From Verrucomicrobiota bacterium (GTDB lineage Bacteria; Verrucomicrobiota; Verrucomicrobiia; Limisphaerales; UBA11320): 64,000 bases of DNA. The notes under the pieces were generated by a model. The model was not told the origin of the DNA, made no database searches, and saw only the letters and a list, made by a program, of their open reading frames with translations. Shown piece after piece: positions 1-7,812 of this stretch. Within the stretch, counting starts at the first letter, position 1. Every line of letters starts with the position of its first letter. The translations under genes and the position numbers were made by a program. Where the stretch lies: positions 149,145 to 213,144 of the forward strand of contig JACQFQ010000030.1 of NCBI GenBank assembly GCA_016199985.1, read 5' to 3'.

Positions 1-975
1 CACCTTGTCGTCCGCCACGCCGCCGCCCGGCGCGTTGGCCAGCGCGACATTGCCCCGCTGATACACATCCATCAGGCCCGGCACGCCGAGCATGCTGTCC
101 GGCCTGAAATGCTTGGGATCCAGAAAGTCGTCGTCGATGCGCCGGTAGATCACGTCCACTTGCTCGAGCCCCTTGGTCGTGCGCATGCAGACATAGCCCT
201 CGTCCACGACCAGGTCGCGGCCTTCCACCAGCTCGACTCCCATTTGCTGCGCGAGGAACGAGTGCTCGAAGTACGCCGAGTTGTGGGTTCCGGGTGTGAG
301 GAGCACGCACCGGGGCGCGGTGACGCAGTCCGGCGCCAGAAACTCCAGCATGTCGCGCAGCCTGCTGGGATAGTTGGCGACGGGACGGATTCGTGACTGG
401 GCGAAGACCTGGGGGAACATGCTCTTCATCACCGCCCGGTTCTCGAGGACATAGGAGACGCCGGACGGGCATCGGAGATTGTCCTCGAGCACATAGATCT
501 GACCGTCCCGGTGCCGCACCAGATCCGTGCCCGTGACGTGGCACCAGATGCCCCGAGGAGGGTTGAAGCCCATGCACTGCTTTCGAAACGCGCGCGATGA
601 GAGCACGATCTCCGCCGGCACAATCCCATCCTTGAGAATCTTCTGGTCGTGGTAGAGGTCGTCTATGAAAAGATTGAGCGCGACGATCCGCTGCTTGAGT
701 CCGCGTTCGATGCGGCTCCACTCCGCCGCGGGGACGATTCGTGGCACCAGGTCGAACGGGAAAATCTTCTCCGCGCCGGCGCGCTCGCCATAGACGTTGA
801 ATGTGATCCCCATCTGGAGCAACGCTCGCTCCGCGGCCCGCTGGCGGTTGAAGAACTCGCCCGGGGCCAGGGACTCAATGTTGTTCACCAGCGTTCGTGC
901 CGAGGCGCGAGGTTGATTCGCCTCTCCGAACATCTCGTCGAAGAAGTCGCCGACTTCGTAATCGTTAAATAGCAT
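1..975 (-). CDS. Circularly permuted ATP-grasp protein (type 2), C-terminus beyond window
   Basis: The open frame runs from an ATG (MLFNDYEVGDFFDEMF) off the left edge, giving 325 residues. Recognisable family motifs are GFNPPRGIWCHVTG, YVLEDNLRCPSGVSYVLENR, DVIYRRIDDDFLDP, FRPDSMLGVPG and GNVALANAPGGGVADDK. These match the DUF404/DUF407 family of circularly permuted ATP-grasp enzymes, thought to ligate a carboxylate to an amine using ATP. The substrate is unknown. Family members are usually about 470-500 residues, so roughly a third is missing here. In other genomes the gene often precedes an alpha-E domain gene and a transglutaminase-like gene; if so, those lie left of the window. No clear Shine-Dalgarno sequence precedes the start. 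Family assignment is firm, substrate is not. Confidence 0.9.
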   Translation of the reverse strand, partial: MLFNDYEVGDFFDEMFGEANQPRASARTLVNNIESLAPGEFFNRQRAAERALLQMGITFNVYGERAGAEKIFPFDLVPRIVPAAEWSRIERGLKQRIVALNLFIDDLYHDQKILKDGIVPAEIVLSSRAFRKQCMGFNPPRGIWCHVTGTDLVRHRDGQIYVLEDNLRCPSGVSYVLENRAVMKSMFPQVFAQSRIRPVANYPSRLRDMLEFLAPDCVTAPRCVLLTPGTHNSAYFEHSFLAQQMGVELVEGRDLVVDEGYVCMRTTKGLEQVDVIYRRIDDDFLDPKHFRPDSMLGVPGLMDVYQRGNVALANAPGGGVADDKV

Positions 976-1480
976 GGGCGGCCATCCCGGGGCGCCGAAG
1001 AGCCCCATTCATGATCCTGAGATGCCGCGCTCATGGAAGCAGGCGCGGCGCCATGCGTCGAGCCTCCGGATTCGTCCCAGAAACGCCGGACTCCTCCCCC
1101 TCCGCAGCCTGACGATCCAGGCCCCAATCCGGGGCTTTTGAGCCTTTAGCGCCGACCGGAGAGGCAGGCGTCTGGCGACTCCGACGGAGCCTCGCCCTCA
1201 GTCGCGTGCCTGATCTTTGCCAAGATGGACAAAAAGAATCAGAAAACCGAGGGGGAGATCCTTTACGCTGTGGTCCCGCCTCCCGGTGCATACACAGGTT
1301 CCGGGCAGCGCTGCAGCAGCAGTGAACCCACAACCTGTGGATGCACGGCCCTGCGAGGACTAAAGCCCCAATGGGGCAAGATGAGATAGCCCAATGGCGA
1401 CGCCCTGTTTTTTTTATGACCAAACAAAGGCAAGCCAAGCCCTGGATGGGTGAAATGGGGATCAATCCCAGGCCTATCGT
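976..1480. other. Intergenic region with REP-like palindromes
   Basis: No convincing gene is seen. The region contains an 8-bp inverted repeat CACAGGTT/AACCTGTG (1293-1339) and a GCCCCA-A-TGGGGC palindrome (1365-1377), followed by a short T-rich tract near 1408-1417. The stretch around 1340-1460 (ggactaaagccccaatgggg and flanks) resembles the interspersed palindromic elements common between genes of Verrucomicrobia. That resemblance is from memory, not from a search. Overlapping minus-strand frames here look spurious. The region directly follows the truncated beta-helix copy, so it may mark the breakpoint that removed its C-terminus. Confidence 0.5.
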
Positions 1481-2062
1481 TCATCCTATTCCATGCCGCC
1501 CTTCAACTGTCAGACAGACAATACCGAAGCCGTTGACCGTGGACGAAATCGTACCCCAGTTCGTCACCTTCACACGACGAACCCTGGCATTATTGCCAAG
1601 GAGGCGAATCGCTCCGAACGCTGCCGCATTCGCGCCTCCGCAATTGCAGTCGACGCTGAGGTCGGCCACCTCCGCGGCATCGACCGTGGTTCCGGACTGC
1701 AGGGCATGAGCGATCGCGAAAACGTGAGATCCCACGGTGACATTCGAGTTGTCCACCTTAAGCGTCGTGACATCAATTCCGGATCCAAGGAGTTTCATCC
1801 CCATCTTGATTTGCCAACCGCCGGCAACACCATCCGCGAAGCCCTTTGTCACAAACGTCCCTGGACCGAGATGGACAACAGCATTCGGCTGAGAGACTTG
1901 GGGAAGATTCATGACTATGTCGAACTGGCTCACTCCTGAGCCGTCAAGTCCGCCGTGGTACGGATCTGAAGCAATTCCTGAGCCTCTTTGCTTGTCTACA
2001 CGGTTTGCTACCCACACCTGGAAAGGCGCGGGATCCAGGAGCAATGCGTCAAAGAGTGACAT
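1481..2062 (-). pseudogene. Truncated beta-helix protein, paralogue of the gene at 2798-5374
   Basis: The 193 residues begin MSLFDALLLDP and continue with VWVANRVDKQRGSG and SDPYHGG, matching the start of the 858-residue paralogue upstream (MSLMDALLLE, VWITQRSDG, DPADGG). Further matches are GSGIDVTTLK with GSGMDATTVK and RVRRVKVTNWGT with RLRRVRVINFGT. The frame then ends where the paralogue continues for another 500 or so residues of beta-helix. An AAGGA site five bases before the ATG supports the start, so it may still be translated. It overlaps the end of the PEP-CTERM gene by 14 bases. I infer a tandem duplicate that lost its C-terminus; a short functional protein is possible but less likely. 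Confidence 0.65.
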
Positions 2063-2789
2063 TGAATTCCTTTCGTTGGGTGTAAGAGATCTTGCAAAGC
2101 AGAGCTATGCCGATAGCGATCAGAGCGACAGGCGAGGGCTCGGGAACGACGAAAGCAAAAAGTGTAGGGAGCGCCTCTGATTTCAAGAGTCCCGTCGAAG
2201 CGAACGGGTGAAGGGGATCTTGCCAGACCGAAGTCGTTTGGCTCGTGGTGTAGCTGTCGAGAGCAAAAGTGATATCAAGCCCCGTCACGTCGATGAAGAG
2301 GTCTCCCTTCGATGGGTCGTAGAGATACCCTCCCACCGCAGGAGCGGCAGGGCCGAAAGCCAACCCGAAATGGGGAAGCTGGAATGGATCGTTCCAGCCG
2401 CTAGCAACGAATGAGGTTTCCTCTTGTCTAATGAAGGTGAACGCGTCTGAACCTTTGTTGTTCGCAAAGATAGGACTCAAAGCGCTGTCGGAGAGAGTTG
2501 AAACAGTGATTTGAACCCCGCTCAAGAAACCTGAAAAATGCCCACCAGCGTTCTGATCAGCGCGAAAGGCGATCTCCCTCAGCAGAGCTCCCCCGGGTGG
2601 GAGATTCGAGAAGTCGGCAGCGGCATAACGCTGTTGGAAATGCACACTGAAGGAGCCCGGATACGCCTGAGAGTTACCATCTCGCCCCTTTAGCTCAGGC
2701 GGCGAAATCACCCCAATAGGCGGGTCTGCGGCCTCAATAGCGAGCTGAGGCACTAAAAGGGTGATTAAGAAAATGACAATTGGTTTCAT
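2049..2789 (-). CDS. PEP-CTERM sorting-domain protein
   Basis: A 246-residue secreted protein. It has an N-terminal signal peptide (MKPIVIFLITLLVPQLAIEA) and a C-terminal exosortase-type tail: the motif VPEPSP, a hydrophobic segment (VALIAIGIALLC) and a basic end (YTQRK). PEP-CTERM proteins are cut and anchored or released by an exosortase, normally encoded elsewhere; none is in this window. The middle part contains no domain I recognise but is rich in Gly, Ser and Phe, as is common in this class. A TTG start twelve bases upstream is possible, but the ATG has a GAGAG site at a suitable distance. The gene starts eight bases after the stop of the 858-residue beta-helix gene, so the two are probably co-transcribed. 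Confidence 0.82.
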   Translation of the reverse strand: MKPIVIFLITLLVPQLAIEAADPPIGVISPPELKGRDGNSQAYPGSFSVHFQQRYAAADFSNLPPGGALLREIAFRADQNAGGHFSGFLSGVQITVSTLSDSALSPIFANNKGSDAFTFIRQEETSFVASGWNDPFQLPHFGLAFGPAAPAVGGYLYDPSKGDLFIDVTGLDITFALDSYTTSQTTSVWQDPLHPFASTGLLKSEALPTLFAFVVPEPSPVALIAIGIALLCKISYTQRKEFNVTL

Positions 2790-2797
2790 AGCCGCTC

Positions 2798-5374
2798 TCA
2801 AAAAGACAAACTCAGCGCGTCCTCAATCGCCGTGATCAACTCGTCCAGATTGTGATGGGGCGTCGTGGTGAAATCGGTCCCGTACACTCGCTGCCCCGAC
2901 ATCTTCGTATTGTTGAACGTCCGATGGCCAGGCTGCTGATCGAGAAACTGGAGCGGAGTTGGATCTTCCAAATCGATAAGATTCGCCTCCACGATGGAAG
3001 CCGTAAGGCCATACATTCGGAGCGCGTTGGCAAAGTTTCCAAGGCCCGAAAGGTTCGTTGGCAATCCGTCCGTATGGCGAAAAGAGTTCTCTCGAACGAC
3101 CCAACCCGGAAAGACAGGCAGGATTGTCTGGCTCACCACACCGATGCATCCCTGCGGATTTGGATACGTGTACTGGCTCGTCTTGTACAGATCTACGAGG
3201 TTGCCTTCGATAACAGCCCGCCGCGTCTGAGCAAAAGTGCCGTAGAATGGCGCGTCAGCATAGGGAGGGGTGTCGGGTCCAGCATTCGGCACGGATCTCA
3301 AACGGTAAAGGAAGGTGGTGGCATTCACGTTCTTGGTTACCATGTAAACCCCGTTGAAGGAATTCGACGGGGTTCCGCCTGACAAAACCCCTCGAACCTC
3401 CACCACATCGCCTGCGGACATGTAGTGTGAATCTACCGTTACGACCTGAACGGTGTAGTTGTCCTCGCCGGCAACCGGCCAACTGACCCACGGTGCCCCT
3501 GCGGCAGTGTTCTGAATCTCCCGGAAATCAGTCTCACCTGGGTTGAAGTTCTGATTGAAGCCGGTAAAGACATCCGAGAAATAGTTACCTCTGAACGTGA
3601 TATCTCGGCTTGAACCGGTATCCGTATAGCCTGGGTTGGTGCAGTCATATACTGCGTTTTGTTCCACGACAGCCCCTGTCCCGGCATACGCGATCGGGCC
3701 GTGAAAATCCACGCCAAGGTAAGCTTGGCTGATGCTCAGAGCATTGACCGCCGTCCATTGAGCGGCAGAGGGGTTGTCGAGCATCTGACAGGTGATGTCA
3801 TACTGCGTGGGTGAGCTTCCATCCACCGAACTGACCACCGTGATCGCGAACGAACCGTTATAATAAGGGTGCCGGCGAGCTGAACCTAGATTCGTGTAGT
3901 AAATGGCTCCCAAAACCACATTGTGCCCAACCGCCCTGAAGAATCCAAAGCTGGGATCGGGCTGAACGCGCACGTTGAAAAGTCCGGTGGCCGGGTTGGG
4001 AGCAGCGTCAATACTTTGGATCCAGAGATAGTAGGTAGACGCCCCGTTGAGGAATCGGAAATTCGCGTAATTCCTGCGCGCCACGCTGGCCACTCCATTG
4101 CCCTGGATGAACTGCTGAAAGGGCGTCCCGGCGGCCCCGCCAGCCCAGATCACCGTTATTTCATGAAAATTGTTTTCGCCAGGTTTGTTCGCGACGCAAT
4201 CCTCAATGACATTGTTTGCCACCATCAGGCGGTTGGTCCCATCCTCGACACCGCCACTCAGATAAAGGGGGAAGCATTCGGGGAAGCTTTGAGTGCCGAA
4301 ATTGATGACTCGGACCCGCCTCAGGCGAAGATTCTCGCCGTAAAGACTCACTCCTCCTGGCGCGACAGGGGCAAACGCCGTCACATTCTTCGTGTTCGGG
4401 GGTGCGGGCTGCGATGCAATGGCCCCATCCAGTGTCATGTCCGAAATATCAACTGAGGAGACGCCTGGAGGAGTGGAGGGCCGACCAAAAACCGAGGTTT
4501 GGTTGTAGCGATCCACAGCAAACACCAGTTTGACTGTCGTCGCGTCCATCCCTGATCCCTGGAACCGCTGCGCATTCTTGACCCGGAACCCGGCGTAGTA
4601 GGCCCAGTTGGCTGGAGTGGGAGGGTTTGTGCCGGGGTCGATGACGTAAGCAGAACAAACACCCCTCGACTCGAACGCATTGCCTGGAGGAGCCGAGCCG
4701 AGCCTGACGAAGGCTGGCGAGGGAGCGCCATTCATCACATTGTCAAATCGGAACGTGTACTTGGAGAACGTGCCACCACTGACTGCGCCGGAGGAGGCTG
4801 GTAATGCGGCCAACTCGTAATAGAACTGCGAGGTCTTATTGTCATCGGCCCCAAGAACCACGAAGCTCCCGTTAAACTGGGAAGTCGGGCTCCCCTGGAC
4901 AAGGATTGCATCGTAATCACCCATGCCATGGTTCGTTACCACCGCCTTCGCCACCGGCCAGAATAGGACCGCGCCTTTCTTTGCGTCTGTTCCCCGCTGG
5001 CAGGTCGCAATGTTCATGCTATTCGGGGGCGCTTCCGGGCTGGCGGCGAGTTGGAACGTGAACGCACGACTCGAAACCTTTGTGATGGAGAAGGTAGCCC
5101 AGTAGGGACCTCGCAGAGGGTCTTTCCCTGTATTAGAAGCGCTGAGAGTAATCGAATCCCCGTTCGAGTAACCATGCGGGTTCTGTGTGACGACCAGAAC
5201 GATCAGGGGATCATAGGTGACCGAAGTCCCGGCAACGGCAGGTCCAGTCACCCTCCCCCCATCCGCTGGATCATTGATCGTGGCCGATCCGGCTCGGCCG
5301 TCAGACCGCTGGGTGATCCAGACTTGGGCGGGATCGTGATACTCCTCCAACAGCAATGCATCCATCAGCGACAT
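2798..5374 (-). CDS. Large right-handed beta-helix (pectate-lyase-like) protein
   Basis: An 858-residue protein with many short Asn-, Gly- and aromatic-rich repeats typical of parallel beta-helix folds, for example NNVIEDCVANKPGENNF, NAVYDCTNPGYTDTGSS and DITFRGNYFSDVFTG. An AGGAG site seven bases before the ATG supports the start. There is no classical signal peptide. Instead the protein begins MSLMDALLLE, shared with the truncated paralogue at 1481-2062, then has a VWITQRSDG...GSAT..DP segment often seen at the start of verrucomicrobial beta-helix proteins. Such folds bind or cleave polysaccharides, or build surface fibres; no catalytic residues could be assigned. It is first of a probable three-gene minus-strand unit. 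Codon use is less GC-rich than in the housekeeping genes nearby. Confidence 0.75.
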   Translation of the reverse strand: MSLMDALLLEEYHDPAQVWITQRSDGRAGSATINDPADGGRVTGPAVAGTSVTYDPLIVLVVTQNPHGYSNGDSITLSASNTGKDPLRGPYWATFSITKVSSRAFTFQLAASPEAPPNSMNIATCQRGTDAKKGAVLFWPVAKAVVTNHGMGDYDAILVQGSPTSQFNGSFVVLGADDNKTSQFYYELAALPASSGAVSGGTFSKYTFRFDNVMNGAPSPAFVRLGSAPPGNAFESRGVCSAYVIDPGTNPPTPANWAYYAGFRVKNAQRFQGSGMDATTVKLVFAVDRYNQTSVFGRPSTPPGVSSVDISDMTLDGAIASQPAPPNTKNVTAFAPVAPGGVSLYGENLRLRRVRVINFGTQSFPECFPLYLSGGVEDGTNRLMVANNVIEDCVANKPGENNFHEITVIWAGGAAGTPFQQFIQGNGVASVARRNYANFRFLNGASTYYLWIQSIDAAPNPATGLFNVRVQPDPSFGFFRAVGHNVVLGAIYYTNLGSARRHPYYNGSFAITVVSSVDGSSPTQYDITCQMLDNPSAAQWTAVNALSISQAYLGVDFHGPIAYAGTGAVVEQNAVYDCTNPGYTDTGSSRDITFRGNYFSDVFTGFNQNFNPGETDFREIQNTAAGAPWVSWPVAGEDNYTVQVVTVDSHYMSAGDVVEVRGVLSGGTPSNSFNGVYMVTKNVNATTFLYRLRSVPNAGPDTPPYADAPFYGTFAQTRRAVIEGNLVDLYKTSQYTYPNPQGCIGVVSQTILPVFPGWVVRENSFRHTDGLPTNLSGLGNFANALRMYGLTASIVEANLIDLEDPTPLQFLDQQPGHRTFNNTKMSGQRVYGTDFTTTPHHNLDELITAIEDALSLSF

Positions 5375-5567
5375 GGCAACGCTCCTGGGAATGGTGTCGA
5401 GGAAGGAGTCATGGCGTATGGGCGGTCTTGCGCACTTGCCGCTCTTGCGTTCTGGGTTTTACGCCACGAACGTAACCCCAGTTTCCCTGTTTTGCCAGAC
5501 GCTCTTCCCGCCGCTGACCGAAATGGCCTTTGAAAAAAATTAGAACGCGCGCTTGCCCAACGGCACA

Positions 5568-5579
5568 GGGGGGGGGGGG
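5568..5579. repeat. Homopolymer run of twelve G
   Basis: Twelve consecutive G on the plus strand, about 190 bases upstream of the beta-helix gene start. Such tracts are prone to slippage. Confidence 0.9.
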
Positions 5580-5672
5580 TACAAGAAAGAGCTCTGGTTC
5601 GAAGGCTTTTCAAGGTCTGAATGACCTAACCAGAGCATGAGCAACTTTGTAGCAAAGGTGCTGAATGATTCC

Positions 5673-5730
5673 AATCCCTAAAACTAGGGATTCTGAGAGA
5701 AAGTCTACCCCTTATTCCCTATTTGTAGGG
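5673..5730. promoter_or_regulatory. Two tandem CCCTA-N4-TAGGG dyads (putative operator)
   Basis: The first dyad is AATCCCTA-AAAC-TAGGGATT (5673-5692), perfect over eight bases per arm. The second is CCCTA-TTTG-TAGGG (5717-5730), inside a longer ACCCC...GGGGT context. Both share the five-base arms and a four-base spacer, and their centres are 41 bases apart, about four helical turns. This is what is expected of a dimeric regulator binding twice on one face of the DNA. Which regulator, and which of the two divergent genes it controls, cannot be told from the sequence. Confidence 0.5.
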
Positions 5731-5870
5731 GTCGGCCTCGGTTCATCCCACTTCCTTGCGGGTAAATCCGGGCTAGAAATGAAAGGGGATACCGGGGAAA
5801 CTAGCCCCATTCTCTGAGCCTCGCCTTGCGGCGGCCGTTGGCCAGGATGAAGATCGCTCACGACCTTGTT

Positions 5871-6440
5871 ATGCCGAAGATTCTCATGCCGATCGGGGAC
5901 GCTGTCGAAGCCCTCGACACCTTCTACGCCTATTACCGCCTGCCCGAGGACGGATACGAAGTGGTCGTCGCTGGCCCCGAGGCGCGACTTTACCACACCG
6001 TTCTCCACGAGATCCCGCCGAACCCCGACGTTCCCTGGGACATCACGCAGGAACGTCCGGGATATCATCTGCAGGCCTCGATCGCGTTTCGCGATCTGAG
6101 GGCGGAGGACTATGCGGGACTCTTCGTCTCCGGCGGACGCGCTCCTGAATACCTGCGCTATCATCCCGACCTCCTGCGGGTGGTTCGCGAAATCGTCAAC
6201 GCTGGGAAGCCCGTGGCTTGCCTGTGCCATGGCATCGAGATCCTGAGCGCGGCGGGCTGCATTGGCGGCAAACGCGTGACCACGGTTCCCAAGTGCGCGC
6301 TGGACGCCCGGCAGGGCGGTGGAACTTACGTCAATGAGCCATGGGTGCTTGACGGGCTTCTCATCACGGGTCGCGGATACCAGGACAACACGGTGGTCTT
6401 GAAGGAATTCATCCGGATGCTCAAGGCCTCCGCCGCATGA
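5871..6440 (+). CDS. DJ-1/PfpI family protein
   Basis: A 189-residue protein of the DJ-1/PfpI (class I glutamine amidotransferase-like) superfamily. It starts MPKILMPIGD, has VVVAGPEAR in the second strand, GLFVSGGRAPEYLR in the middle and a nucleophile-elbow motif ACLCHGIEIL whose second Cys is the expected catalytic residue. Members act as proteases, chaperones or deglycase-like enzymes, so the precise role is open. An in-frame ATG at 5847 would add eight residues (MKIAHDLV); I chose the later ATG because family proteins begin at the MPKIL strand. The stop overlaps the start of the MFS transporter gene (ATGA), implying translational coupling and a joint function. Confidence 0.85.
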   Translation: MPKILMPIGDAVEALDTFYAYYRLPEDGYEVVVAGPEARLYHTVLHEIPPNPDVPWDITQERPGYHLQASIAFRDLRAEDYAGLFVSGGRAPEYLRYHPDLLRVVREIVNAGKPVACLCHGIEILSAAGCIGGKRVTTVPKCALDARQGGGTYVNEPWVLDGLLITGRGYQDNTVVLKEFIRMLKASAA

Positions 6441-7735
6441 GCGTCGCCGCCTCGAACACGCCGGGATCTCAACAGTCCCCGGTCTGGTCCCCCGCGCGGA
6501 TCGTGCTTCTGTTCGCCTTCCTCGGCTGGATGTTCGCCGGGGTGGAGATGTCGCTGATGGTCAGCGTCACGCGTCCGGCGATCCACGAGTTTCTCGCGAC
6601 GACAACAGGTTTGGCGGGGGCGGCGAGCCTGGAGGTGTTGAGCGACGAATGGTACTCGCGGTTTCTCGTCGCGTTCTTCCTTGGCGCCGCCGCGGGCGGG
6701 GGCTTCCTGGGATGGATGGGGGACCGGTTCGGAAGATCTCGAGCCATGGCCTTGAGCATCCTTGCCTACTCGGTGCTGACGGGAGTCAGCTACTTCGCGC
6801 GGAGCGCCGACCAGTTGTTGATCCTGCGATTCCTCGCGTGCATGGGCGTGGGGGGGATGTGGCCGAACGGCGTGGCGCTGGTCACGGAAGTCTGGCCGGC
6901 GGTGTCGCGTCCCATGCTCGCGGGATTGATCGGCGCCGCGGCGAATGTGGGCTTCTTGATCCTGGGCGCGATGATGCTGGCGTTCCCGATTCAGAACGAC
7001 GCATGGCGATGGGTGCTGGTGTTTGGCGGAACCCCGTGCGTGTTGGGCATTGCCGCGTGGTTCTGCGTGCCGGAGTCGCCCCTGTGGCTGGCCGGTCGGA
7101 AAGCCGGGCCCGCGGCTCAGACCCCGTTGACAGCGGTTTTTCGCCCTCCCCTGCTGCGCGCGACGCTGCTGGGCATCGCGCTCGGGACGGTGCCTCTCAT
7201 CGGAGGTTGGGCTTCGGGACAACGCCTGATTCCCTGGGCCGCCCAGGTCGGGGAAGCCCGACACCTCCCCCATCTCAAGGCGATCACCCAGATCATTCAA
7301 TCGATCGGCGCCGTGGCGGGCTCCCTGGCTGGAGGCTGGCTTGCGGCGAGGTGGGGCGCGCGACGAAGTTATTTTTGGATCAGCGCTCTCTCTTTGGGCC
7401 TCAGCCTTGCGTTGTTCCGGCTGACGCGTCCGGGCGAGCCAGCCTTCTATATCCTGAGCTTGGCGCTTGGTTTGGTCGCTATCAGCTACTTCGGGTGGCT
7501 GCCTTACTATCTTCCCGGCCTGTTTCCGACGGGAGTGCGGGCGACCGGGGCGGGCGTCGCCTTCAACGCGGGGCGAATCGTCTCGGCGGCTGCGCTGCTT
7601 CTCACCGCGAGCCTGTCGAGGTGGTCTGAAGGGGACGTGGGACGCATGGGGTTCGCCACCTGCTGGATCTATGCGCTCGGCCTGCTCCTGGCGGCGTTGA
7701 TTCCGCGCGAAAGCAGCCCCGGCAACCCGCGCTGA
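6437..7735 (+). CDS. Major facilitator superfamily transporter
   Basis: A 432-residue protein with about twelve hydrophobic segments. The MFS loop 2-3 signature is visible as GWMGDRFGRSRAMA, and its counterpart in the second half as GGWLAARWGARRSYF. PESPLWL at the end of the first half is a motif shared with the sugar-porter and aromatic-acid/H+ symporter branches. The substrate is not evident. The ATG lies within the stop codon of the PfpI-family gene (ATGA), so the two are very probably co-translated. Confidence 0.88.
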   Translation: MSVAASNTPGSQQSPVWSPARIVLLFAFLGWMFAGVEMSLMVSVTRPAIHEFLATTTGLAGAASLEVLSDEWYSRFLVAFFLGAAAGGGFLGWMGDRFGRSRAMALSILAYSVLTGVSYFARSADQLLILRFLACMGVGGMWPNGVALVTEVWPAVSRPMLAGLIGAAANVGFLILGAMMLAFPIQNDAWRWVLVFGGTPCVLGIAAWFCVPESPLWLAGRKAGPAAQTPLTAVFRPPLLRATLLGIALGTVPLIGGWASGQRLIPWAAQVGEARHLPHLKAITQIIQSIGAVAGSLAGGWLAARWGARRSYFWISALSLGLSLALFRLTRPGEPAFYILSLALGLVAISYFGWLPYYLPGLFPTGVRATGAGVAFNAGRIVSAAALLLTASLSRWSEGDVGRMGFATCWIYALGLLLAALIPRESSPGNPR

Positions 7736-7812
7736 TAGGGAAGAAAGGCGGGTGCGCGGCCCCGTTGGTTTATCCAGTTGCGCGGCGGCCTTGTTTTTTC
7801 TAAAGATTTTGC

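Larger units (their letters stand above)
5375..5870. other. Divergent intergenic region with dyads and a G tract
   Basis: This is the shared upstream region of the beta-helix gene (minus) and the PfpI gene (plus). No gene was found. It holds a run of 12 G (5568-5579), an AGGTC-TGAAT-GACCT inverted repeat around 5612-5626, and two CCCTA-N4-TAGGG dyads listed separately. Confidence 0.6.

Noticed and set aside
1031..1465. 144-residue minus-strand frame over the palindromic region
   Set aside because: Reads through the GCCCCAATGGGGC element and is of the type often misannotated from repeats.
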